Positions 1 through 6,578 of a stretch of 18,573 bases of DNA are shown here, in pieces; the first letter of the stretch is position 1; each line of letters starts with the position of its first letter. Source of the DNA: DATDOR01 sp035512695 (GTDB taxonomy: Bacteria; Chloroflexota; Anaerolineae; Anaerolineales; JABWBV01); assembly GCA_035512695.1 (NCBI GenBank), contig DATKDL010000002.1, positions 1 through 18,573 of the forward strand. The letters are read 5' to 3'. The notes under the pieces were generated by a model that worked only from the letters and a program-made list of their open reading frames with translations, was not told where the DNA came from and searched no databases. The translations under genes and the position numbers were made by a program.

Positions 1-2082
1 GACAGCGAGCTGATCCTGCTCGTCATCGAGCATTCCCAGTTTTCCAACCATAACGGCGGCAACCTCGAGTTCGGCCCCGACGGCTACCTGTACATCGCCA
101 CCGGCGACGGCGGCAGCGGGGGCGATCCGGACGACAACGGCCAGCGTCTCACGACCCTGCTCGGGAAAATGCTGCGGATCGACGTAGATCTGGGCGGCGG
201 CGGCGCCGTCCCCCCGGATCACTGCTCGATCACGGGGGCCAACTACGAGATCCCGAACAGCAACCCCTTTGTCGACGGCCCCGGCGGGGACTGCGACGAG
301 ATCTGGGCCTGGGGGCTCCGCAACCCCTGGCGTTTCGCCTTCGACCCGCTCAACGGGGACCTGTTCATCGGCGACGTCGGGCAGAGCAGCTGGGAGGAGA
401 TCGACTACCAGCCCGCCTCCAGCAGCGGTGGGGAGAACTACGGCTGGGATTGCTACGAGGGGGACCACGCCTACAGTGATCCTTCCCCGGGTGTTGCCTG
501 CGGCCCAATAGGGAACTATACCTTTCCGATCCAGGAGTACTCCAGCTCCGGGTCGCACTGCGCGGTGACCGGCGGCGAGATCTACCGCGGGACACTTTAT
601 CCCGAGCTGTACGGCCATTATCTCTACGCCGACTACTGCTCCGGTAATTTCTGGAGCCTGTTCAATACCGGCAGCAGCTGGACGAACACCTCGCTGGGAG
701 ACCTGGGCGGTAGTTTCACCGCCTTCGGGACGCGCGCGGACGGCGAGATCTTCGTCACCAACGGCAGCACCGTCTTTCACATCGTCGAAGACACCCTCGC
801 GACCGCGACACCGACCGCCTCCCCGAGCGCCTCCCCGACGGCCACACCCACGCCGACCGCTTCCCCGACGATGGGTCCATCCCCGACCCCGACCCATACC
901 CCCACGCCAACCACCACCCCCACCGCCACATCGACCTCGATCGGCCCGGGCGCGCCGTTTGCGCTCGACCTGGTCGAAGTGGCTGGCGGGTTTGAAGAGC
1001 CGTCCGTGATCGCCAACGCCGGCGGTTTGGAGCTGTTCGTCGCCGAGCAGCGTGGGATGATCTGGTCTTTCAACCCCGGTTCGCCCGCGGCGCCGGTCCT
1101 TTTCCTGGACATCACCAGCCAGGTCGACGACACGGGCTTCCAGGAGGGTCTGCTCGGCCTGGCCTTTGACCCGGATTATGGAGACAACGGGTATTTCTAC
1201 GTGAACTATACGTACACGATCACCGACACGACCCGCACCGCCGTCTCGCGCTTTACGACCGGCGCTTCACCCATGGAGACGCACGGCAGCGAGCAGATCC
1301 TGCTGACGTTCCCGCAGCCCTTTGCGGACAACAACGGCGGCGGCCTCGCCTTCGGTCCGGACGGCTACCTGTACGTCGCCGTCGGCGACGGCGGCGGCCC
1401 GGGTGACCCGAACCAGCTGGCCCAGGACCCGTCCAACCTGTACGGCGCCGTCCTGCGGCTGGACGTCCACGGCGGCGGGGGTCCGCCCGAGTGTTCATCC
1501 GGGAGCTACACCGTCCCGGCCTCCAACCCATTCACCGGCGGACCGGGCTGCGACGAGATCTGGGTCTTCGGCTTCAGGAACATCTGGGGTATCTCCTTCG
1601 ACCCACTGACCGGGGACCTGTGGGTCGCCGATGTGGGCGACCAGCTGGCGGAGGAGATCAACTTCCTGCCTTCGGGCGGACCCGCCGGCGGGAATTACGG
1701 CTGGAGCTGCTACGAAGGGCTGAATGAAGGGCCCAACTACAGCCCGCAGGACTGCACGGACACGTACGTCGATCCCTTCCACGTATACGACCACTCGGCC
1801 GGCCGTTCGGTGACGGGCGGATACGTGTACCGTGGGCCGCAGTACCCGGTCATGCAGGGATACTATATCTTCGGAGATTTCGTCTTCGGGATGATCTGGA
1901 GCCTGGACCCGTCCGACGGGTCGGTGTACGCACACCACATCCTGTCCGGGAGCTACAGTGCATTCGGAGAGGGTTCAGACGGGCTGCTTTACGTGGCTGA
2001 TTATGGGACAGGGACGATCTACCGGCTGGCGGCGCTCGAGGCGTTCCGCATCGATCTGCCGGTGATTATGAGGGAGGATTAA
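1..2082 (+). CDS. Secreted PQQ-type sugar dehydrogenase-like protein with two beta-propeller domains (5' end outside window)
   Basis: The frame is open from base 1, so the N-terminus and any signal peptide lie upstream. Two glucose/sorbosone dehydrogenase-like domains are visible: the C-terminal part of domain 1 (about 1-795) and a complete domain 2 (about 952-2040). A Thr/Pro/Ser-rich linker (about 796-951) joins them. Both carry FGPDGYLY followed by a GDGG loop, and a G(L/F)RN Arg motif (GLRNPW, GFRNIW) matching the PQQ-contacting Arg of soluble glucose dehydrogenases. Domain 1 has His in SNHNGGN, where the family has its catalytic base. Domain 2 has ADNNGGG, with Asn instead. The protein ends LPVIMRED, like the tail of the convergent neighbour. 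Family members oxidise sugars outside the cytoplasm; the substrate here is unknown. Family assignment is good, activity uncertain. Confidence 0.85.
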   Translation, partial: DSELILLVIEHSQFSNHNGGNLEFGPDGYLYIATGDGGSGGDPDDNGQRLTTLLGKMLRIDVDLGGGGAVPPDHCSITGANYEIPNSNPFVDGPGGDCDEIWAWGLRNPWRFAFDPLNGDLFIGDVGQSSWEEIDYQPASSSGGENYGWDCYEGDHAYSDPSPGVACGPIGNYTFPIQEYSSSGSHCAVTGGEIYRGTLYPELYGHYLYADYCSGNFWSLFNTGSSWTNTSLGDLGGSFTAFGTRADGEIFVTNGSTVFHIVEDTLATATPTASPSASPTATPTPTASPTMGPSPTPTHTPTPTTTPTATSTSIGPGAPFALDLVEVAGGFEEPSVIANAGGLELFVAEQRGMIWSFNPGSPAAPVLFLDITSQVDDTGFQEGLLGLAFDPDYGDNGYFYVNYTYTITDTTRTAVSRFTTGASPMETHGSEQILLTFPQPFADNNGGGLAFGPDGYLYVAVGDGGGPGDPNQLAQDPSNLYGAVLRLDVHGGGGPPECSSGSYTVPASNPFTGGPGCDEIWVFGFRNIWGISFDPLTGDLWVADVGDQLAEEINFLPSGGPAGGNYGWSCYEGLNEGPNYSPQDCTDTYVDPFHVYDHSAGRSVTGGYVYRGPQYPVMQGYYIFGDFVFGMIWSLDPSDGSVYAHHILSGSYSAFGEGSDGLLYVADYGTGTIYRLAALEAFRIDLPVIMRED

Positions 2083-2239
2083 GTTCGGGTCGATCACCCC
2101 AGAGAGGTTCTCGAAAGCCAGAACGGCGCCCGGTGAGCGGGACCCGGACTGCCGCCCAGGGTCCGGCCGGACACCCGGTCCGCGGCGCGTTTGCACAGGA
2201 CCAGGTGGTGGTCATACCGGGCGCCCACGAGGGGCGCCC
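2083..2239. other. Convergent intergenic region with a REP-like palindrome
   Basis: This gap lies between the stops of two convergent genes. At 2219-2239 GGGCGCCC occurs twice around a 5-base spacer and can form an 8-bp hairpin. It abuts the stop codon of the - strand gene and lacks a T tract. On the - strand it begins GTAGGGGCGCCCC, a form I associate with dispersed palindromic repeats in environmental bacteria; this is from memory and unchecked. The rest is GC-rich with weaker imperfect stems (GGACCC...GGGTCC near 2140-2165). No gene is seen. Confidence 0.4.
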
Positions 2240-4009
2240 CTACTCGCGGATAACCACCGGGAGGTAAATCCACGTGTTCGGAGTCGGGGTCGGCGTTGAA
2301 GTCGGCGTGGAGGTCGGCATTACTGTCCCCGTGGAGGTCGGTGTGGGCGTCACTGTGGCGGTGGCGGTGGCTGTCGCCGTGGCAGTGGGCGTGATGTCCC
2401 CGAACCCAAACGGATGGAACATCGGCCCGCCAAAGCATGGATAGGTTTCCGGGTTCGGCTCGCCGCTGATCGTCCAGCAGTAGTAATCCACCGGGGCGGG
2501 CGGCCCGTCCACGATGGTGACAAACTGCGGGACGTACCAGATCACGATGTTCTCCCCGTCGATCGATTCGCCGGTGATATAGTTGTGCGGCCCCTGCTGG
2601 AAATTGTTGTTGCAGCAGGTCCCGATCGCGCCCATATCGACATCCCCCTCGCTGGCCTTGTGGCGGACGACGTAGACGATGGCGTCGTCGCCGCGCCCGC
2701 CGTCCCCGAACTGACCCTGCCCGGGTTCGATGTAGAACCCGTAACCATTCACCGTATCATCGACCCGCCAGGCGTACCCCTCCGGCGTGACCGTCTCGTC
2801 CTGGGAGGTCCAGAACTCGGTCAGCTGGTTGTCCCAGGTCGCCCCGTCCCAGGTCGCAAAGCGATCGTCCTCGTCCCCCCCGGCGGCGATATCGATCCGG
2901 ATCAGCGGGCGGTAGGTCCCATCCGTTCCGCAGCCCTTGCCGAACGCCCCGCCGACGATCCGGAAACGCCCGTCCTGGAAGAACTGGTAGTGCTGCTCGT
3001 ACCGGTAGTTGCAGGACGAGCCCCATTGGGACATCCGGAAATCCTGCACCACCTCGAACCCGGATGTGCCCCCGTTCAGGAGCGGGATCACCTGCGTGTC
3101 GCCAAATGGGGAAATCGGAAATTTTCCGCTACCGCCGCCGCAGCCGGTCGCATCGATAAAACCACCGCCGCCCACGTAGGCGACGTGCCATTCGGCCAGC
3201 TTGGCGCTGGTGATGATCGGGATCCCGTTGAAGGTCACGTCGTCCAATCGCAGGCCGTCGGAGGGGGTCACCGAATAGGACAGCTGCCAACCCAGCTGGT
3301 CGACCTGCCCCGGCGCCGGACAACCGCCGTCCGGGATGAACTCGACGAACGAGCCGTCGTCCTCCCCGACCGTCGTCCAGCTGATCCCGGCGAAGGTCTC
3401 CGTGGTCAGGTCGACGTGGGCCCACAGGAGCTGGTCCCCGATCGGGAAGACGGCCCCCAGGCAGGGGTGGAGCGTACCGCAGTCCGTCCCGGACAGGCTG
3501 CTCGGGTTCAGGTAGATGTCCTTCTCGGTCGGGTGGTAGCCGAGCTGGTCTGCCACTGCCTGCGCGTTTATGATCTCGCGGACGGCGACCTCCCGCAGCC
3601 GGACGTTCCCCGCCGGGAGCAGCCCCGGCATCGCCAGCACATCCAGCACCCGGCGCGCTTCGACGTCGACGATGACGGCGATCAGGACGCGCTCATCGAA
3701 ATTGTAGATATCCACCTGGCGGCAGTCCGAATTTGCGCAAGCGCCGGACGCCTCCGTGTACTGATCTCCGGTCGGGACCACGCTGAACACCTCCGAACGC
3801 CGCCCGGTGGTCAGGGCGATCACTTCAGAGTCGCTCAGCGCCAGGTCCTGCGCGAGCAGCGCTTCCGGCGGCAGTTCCCCGCTCACCGGCATGGCCGGCG
3901 ATTTCCCCCGCACCGCGGCGGGCCCGCCCAGCTGAAGGGCAAGGACCGTTCCCAACAAGAAAATTGCAGCAATCAGCAAGAGCGCATACTTGAGTGTGGA
4001 TTTGACCAT
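2240..4009 (-). CDS. Secreted copper amine oxidase-like protein lacking the copper ligands
   Basis: The protein is 589 residues from the ATG at 4009. An upstream in-frame TTG (4024) is less likely because a -10 box lies between the two. Residues 7-27 form a signal peptide or membrane anchor. The body matches copper amine oxidase landmarks: LRLDDVTFNGIPII followed by LAEWHVAYVG (253-280), NYRYEQHYQFFQDG (334-347) where the family has its TPQ tyrosine (NY[D/E]), RIDI (371-374), and ENIVIWYVPQFVTI (486-499) where the family has VLWYTFGVTH. The two HxH copper histidines before RIDI align with Gly and Tyr, and the third His is also missing. Copper-dependent catalysis is therefore unlikely, and a structural or binding role is possible. 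A Thr/Pro linker (about 540-577) leads to the tail WIYLPVVIRE. The family call is by eye; only remote homology is visible. Confidence 0.6.
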   Translation of the reverse strand: MVKSTLKYALLLIAAIFLLGTVLALQLGGPAAVRGKSPAMPVSGELPPEALLAQDLALSDSEVIALTTGRRSEVFSVVPTGDQYTEASGACANSDCRQVDIYNFDERVLIAVIVDVEARRVLDVLAMPGLLPAGNVRLREVAVREIINAQAVADQLGYHPTEKDIYLNPSSLSGTDCGTLHPCLGAVFPIGDQLLWAHVDLTTETFAGISWTTVGEDDGSFVEFIPDGGCPAPGQVDQLGWQLSYSVTPSDGLRLDDVTFNGIPIITSAKLAEWHVAYVGGGGFIDATGCGGGSGKFPISPFGDTQVIPLLNGGTSGFEVVQDFRMSQWGSSCNYRYEQHYQFFQDGRFRIVGGAFGKGCGTDGTYRPLIRIDIAAGGDEDDRFATWDGATWDNQLTEFWTSQDETVTPEGYAWRVDDTVNGYGFYIEPGQGQFGDGGRGDDAIVYVVRHKASEGDVDMGAIGTCCNNNFQQGPHNYITGESIDGENIVIWYVPQFVTIVDGPPAPVDYYCWTISGEPNPETYPCFGGPMFHPFGFGDITPTATATATATATVTPTPTSTGTVMPTSTPTSTPTPTPNTWIYLPVVIRE

Positions 4010-4015
4010 CCGAGA

Positions 4016-4021
4016 ATTATA
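4016..4021 (-). promoter_or_regulatory. -10 box (TATAAT), probably leaderless start for the amine oxidase-like gene
   Basis: A perfect TATAAT on the - strand ends six bases before the ATG at 4009. The predicted transcription start is the A of the start codon, which gives a leaderless mRNA. No convincing -35 box is visible (TCTTTT at 17-base spacing). Confidence 0.5.
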
Positions 4022-4078
4022 CAATCACCATCCCTGTGAAAAGACGTACTTTTGAATGTTCCCCGTTAAACGATTCAC

Positions 4079-4106
4079 TTGACAGCCCCGACGTTTCCAG
4101 TAGAAT
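4079..4106 (+). promoter_or_regulatory. Sigma70-type promoter of the pyr operon (TTGACA-16-TAGAAT)
   Basis: A perfect -35 TTGACA (4079-4084) is followed after 16 bases by TAGAAT (4101-4106). The predicted start is near A4113, three bases before the ATG of the leader frame at 4116. It is the only good promoter seen upstream of pyrC. It is divergent from the - strand promoter at 4016-4021. Confidence 0.7.
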
Positions 4107-4115
4107 CCGTCCAGA

Positions 4116-4319
4116 ATGGTCGGTAAAGCAATGAGACCCACAAAACGCCCGGGAGCGCCCGCTCCGTTGGGCGCTTTTTTTATCCCGGAGCCGGAAGGCT
4201 CCTTTTTTTTGTTTGACCGGCGCGCCGGAATAACCGGTCCCCCAAAAAGGGTGGGGAAGGAGCAGAGCTCCTTCCCCACCCTTTTTTGGGAAATTTTTTT
4301 ACGAGGGGCCGGGTTATGA
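4116..4319 (+). CDS. Putative pyr operon leader peptide (67 aa), overlapping pyrC by ATGA
   Basis: This open frame starts about three bases after the predicted transcription start. It runs through all three leader terminators and ends with a TGA that overlaps the pyrC ATG (ATGA, 4316-4319), the usual signature of translational coupling. The terminator T tracts are read as Phe/Leu-rich stretches (GAFFIP, SFFLF, TLFWEIFL). In the E. coli pyrBI operon the 44-codon pyrL frame also crosses the attenuator, and ribosomes close behind the polymerase prevent termination when UTP is low. I infer a similar role here. The peptide has no recognisable domain, and the open frame could be chance in GC-rich DNA. 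The precise ATGA overlap and the near-leaderless start argue against that. Confidence 0.5.
   Translation: MVGKAMRPTKRPGAPAPLGAFFIPEPEGSFFLFDRRAGITGPPKRVGKEQSSFPTLFWEIFLRGAGL
4146..4181 (+). terminator. pyr leader terminator 1
   Basis: GCGCCC (4155-4160) pairs with GGGCGC (4169-4174) and is followed by seven T. An alternative fold pairs CGCCC (4146-4150) with GGGCG (4169-4173) and GGAGC (4152-4156) with GCTCC (4161-4165). Both folds place the T tract directly after the stem. Confidence 0.7.
4187..4210 (+). terminator. pyr leader terminator 2
   Basis: GGAGCC (4187-4192), loop GGAA, GGCTCC (4197-4202), then eight T. This is a compact textbook intrinsic terminator starting six bases after the T tract of the first one. 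Confidence 0.75.
4241..4300 (+). terminator. pyr leader terminator 3 (long stem)
   Basis: A perfect 15-bp stem (4249-4263 with 4267-4281, loop AGA) extends through an A5/T6 and CCC/GGG pairing to 4241-4290. A second T tract follows at 4294-4300. It ends 15 bases before the pyrC ATG, so no promoter fits downstream of it. Confidence 0.8.
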
Positions 4320-5422
4320 TCCGCCTGCCCGGACTCGTCGACGTCCACGTCCACCTGCGCGAGCCGGGGGCGACGCACAAGGAGGATTTCGACTCCGGCA
4401 CCGCCGCGGCGCTGGCCGGCGGGATCACGACCGTCCTGGCGATGCCGAACACCCTGCCTCCGCTGATCGACAAAAAATCGTTCCGGATCGCCCTGGACGC
4501 CGCCGGCCGCAAGGCCCGCTGCGATTTCGGCGTCTTCGTCGGGGCATCGCTGGACAATGCCGAAGCCGCCGCCGCGCTGGCGCCGCAAGCCGCCGGCCTC
4601 AAGCTCTACCTGGACCACACCTTTGGTCCGCTGCTGCTCGACGATCTGCAGGCCTGGATGGCGCACCTGGTGCGCTGGCCGGAGGAAAGCGGTGGGACAC
4701 CGCGCCCGATCGTCGCCCACGCCGAGCAGCAGACCCTCGCCGCACTCCTTTTCATCGCCGCGATCCACAAGCGCCCGGTCCACATCGCCCACGTCTCCCG
4801 GGCCGTGGAGATCCTGATGATCCGGGCGGCTAAGGAGCGCGGCTACCCGGTCACCTGTGAGGTCTGCCCGCAGCACCTGTTCCTGACAGGCGACGAAGCG
4901 GCCGACACACCCGGTTTCCGAAGCAGCGCCGGGGTTTTCAAACCCGGCCGCGCCGAGGTCCGCCCGCGCCTGGCCACGACCGCCGATAGGGATGCCCTTT
5001 GGGAGAACCTGGACGTGATCGACTGCTTCGCCACCGACCACGCCCCGCACCTGCTGACCGAGAAGGACGGTGAGGACCCACCGCCCGGTTTCCCCGGTCT
5101 CGAGACCATGCTGCCGCTCCTGGTGACTGCCGTCCTCGAAGGCCGGCTGACCCTTGAAGACCTCGTCACCCGGCTCCACGACAACCCCCGCCGGATTTTC
5201 GGCCTGCCCGAGCAGCCCGAGACCTGGGTCGAAGTCGACCCGAGAGCCGTCTACGAACTGCGCGCGGCCGAGATGCACACCCGCTGCGGCTGGACCCCGT
5301 TCGAAGGCCGCCGGGTCCGCGGCCGCGTTACCCGCGTTGTTTTGCGCGGTGAGGTCGTGTATCGGGACGGGGTGGTATCCGCCCCGCCGGGTACGGGAAC
5401 CAACGTCCGTCAAGACACCTGA
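4316..5422 (+). CDS. pyrC: Dihydroorotase, CAD-like
   Basis: This 368-residue enzyme cyclises carbamoyl-aspartate to dihydroorotate, the third step of UMP synthesis. Metal and catalytic residues visible: H11 and H13 in DVHVHLREPG, K96 in LKLYL (the carboxylated lysine), H135 in IVAHAEQQT, H159 in VHIAHV, E182 in VTCEV and D241 in CFATDHAPH. AHAEQQT, the LKLYL context and VIDCFATDHAPH closely resemble the dihydroorotase domain of animal CAD as I recall it. CAD has VHICHV; here the Cys is Ala. The start is the ATG at 4316, preceded by GAGGGG seven bases upstream and overlapping the leader frame; an in-frame TTG at 4286 lies inside terminator 3. pyrB follows after 24 bases. Confidence 0.95.
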   Translation: MIRLPGLVDVHVHLREPGATHKEDFDSGTAAALAGGITTVLAMPNTLPPLIDKKSFRIALDAAGRKARCDFGVFVGASLDNAEAAAALAPQAAGLKLYLDHTFGPLLLDDLQAWMAHLVRWPEESGGTPRPIVAHAEQQTLAALLFIAAIHKRPVHIAHVSRAVEILMIRAAKERGYPVTCEVCPQHLFLTGDEAADTPGFRSSAGVFKPGRAEVRPRLATTADRDALWENLDVIDCFATDHAPHLLTEKDGEDPPPGFPGLETMLPLLVTAVLEGRLTLEDLVTRLHDNPRRIFGLPEQPETWVEVDPRAVYELRAAEMHTRCGWTPFEGRRVRGRVTRVVLRGEVVYRDGVVSAPPGTGTNVRQDT

Positions 5423-5446
5423 CATCTCATTTTTTGGAGGCACAAA

Positions 5447-6427
5447 TTGACGTCTAATCACACGCTCTCCCCCCACCTCCCCTTCGGCGACCACCAGACC
5501 GTCCCCTGGTACGGGAAGGACATCCTCTCTGTCAGCCAGTTCAGCCGGGCGGACCTGACCTATATCTTTGAGGTCGCCCACGAGATGCGCGAGATGGTCG
5601 CCCGGGTCGGGACCTTCGACCTGCTCAAGGGCAAGATCCTGGCCAACCTGTTCTACGAGCCGTCGACCCGGACGTCGTCGTCTTTCACGGCGGCGATGGA
5701 GCGGCTGGGCGGGAGCGTGATCCCGATCAACGAGGTCCATTTTTCGTCGGTCAGCAAGGGCGAGTCGCTCCCGGACACGGTGCGCACTTTGGAGTGCTAC
5801 GCCGATGTCATCGTCCTGCGGCACCCGGAGGTCGGCGCTTCGGCGGTGGCGGCGGAGTACGCCCGCAAACCGGTCATCAACGCCGGCGATGGGATCGGCG
5901 AGCACCCGACCCAGGCCTTGCTGGACCTGTTCACGATCGTGGAGGAGCTCGGCGAGGTCGATGGGCTGACCGTCACCCTGCTCGGCGATCTGAAATACGG
6001 CCGCACCGTCCACTCGCTGGCCCGGCTGCTCTCGTTGTACGACGTCCGGCTCAACTACGTCTCGCCGGAGGTGCTGCGGATGCCCGCCGAGATCATCGCC
6101 GAGATCGACGAACGGGGGATCGTGCAAGCGGAGTTCGACGCGCTCGAGCCGGCGCTGCCGGAGTCGGACGTCCTGTACGTCACCCGCGTCCAGAAGGAGC
6201 GCTTCACGGACCTGGACGAGTACGAGAGCGTGCGCGGCGCCTTTATCATCTCCACGGAGACTCTCAACGACGCAAAGGAGCGGATGATCATCATGCACCC
6301 GCTGCCGCGCGTCGGGGAGATCAAGATGGAAGTCGACCTCGACCCGCGGGCGGCCTATTTCCGGCAGATGGAATACGGGCTGTACGTCCGGATGGCGCTG
6401 CTGGCGATGGTGTTGGGGAAGGCATAA
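5447..6427 (+). CDS. pyrB: Aspartate carbamoyltransferase catalytic chain, CAD-like
   Basis: This 326-residue enzyme transfers carbamoyl phosphate to aspartate. It starts at TTG 5447, six bases after a strong GGAGG; no upstream ATG fits. Seen: YEPSTRTSSSF (STRT at 73-76, phosphate binding), SKGESLPDT with K104 (the 80s-loop lysine), RHPEVG, GDGIGEHPTQALLD, VTRVQKERF, HPLPRVGEI, and the C-terminal RMALLAMVLGKA. DILSVSQFS near the N-terminus and the C-terminal segment closely resemble the ATCase domain of animal CAD. No pyrI regulatory chain is present, so a stand-alone trimer or association with the dihydroorotase is likely. The gene order pyrC-pyrB matches the domain order DHO-ATC in CAD. Confidence 0.96.
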   Translation: MTSNHTLSPHLPFGDHQTVPWYGKDILSVSQFSRADLTYIFEVAHEMREMVARVGTFDLLKGKILANLFYEPSTRTSSSFTAAMERLGGSVIPINEVHFSSVSKGESLPDTVRTLECYADVIVLRHPEVGASAVAAEYARKPVINAGDGIGEHPTQALLDLFTIVEELGEVDGLTVTLLGDLKYGRTVHSLARLLSLYDVRLNYVSPEVLRMPAEIIAEIDERGIVQAEFDALEPALPESDVLYVTRVQKERFTDLDEYESVRGAFIISTETLNDAKERMIIMHPLPRVGEIKMEVDLDPRAAYFRQMEYGLYVRMALLAMVLGKA

Positions 6428-6431
6428 AATC

Positions 6432-6550
6432 AGGTGCCAGGTTCCAAGTGCCAAGTGCCAAGTGCCAGGTGCCAGGTGCCAGGTGCCTGGGGCCTGGTGC
6501 TTGGTGCATGGTGCATGGTGCATGGTGCTTGGTGCATGGTGCTTGGTGCC
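6432..6550. repeat. Heptamer tandem array, 17 copies
   Basis: Seventeen contiguous 7-base units fill most of the pyrB-pyrFE gap. The first eight are mostly AAGTGCC or AGGTGCC. The last nine are TGGGGCC or TGGTGC followed by A, T or C. There is no length change between units. The array begins four bases after the pyrB stop and ends before the pyrFE ribosome binding site. Confidence 0.95.
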
Positions 6551-6578
6551 GGTACGAAGAATCTGGAGGTAATCGGGA

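Noticed and set aside
4010..4024. TTG 4024 as the start of the amine oxidase-like gene
   Set aside because: The TATAAT box lies between TTG and ATG, so a transcript from it would not include the TTG.
2414..4039. A 541-codon open frame on the + strand opposite the amine oxidase-like gene
   Set aside because: The - strand gene has a signal peptide, amine oxidase motifs, a Thr/Pro linker and a -10 box. The + strand frame has none of these.
4025..6523. An 832-codon open frame on the - strand opposite pyrC and pyrB
   Set aside because: It is antisense to two unmistakable enzymes, has Arg/Gln/Asp-rich composition without domains, and reads through the heptamer array and leader terminators. It is a by-product of high GC content.
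6432..6550. CRISPR-like array
   Set aside because: The units are contiguous heptamers with no spacers, and no cas genes are present.
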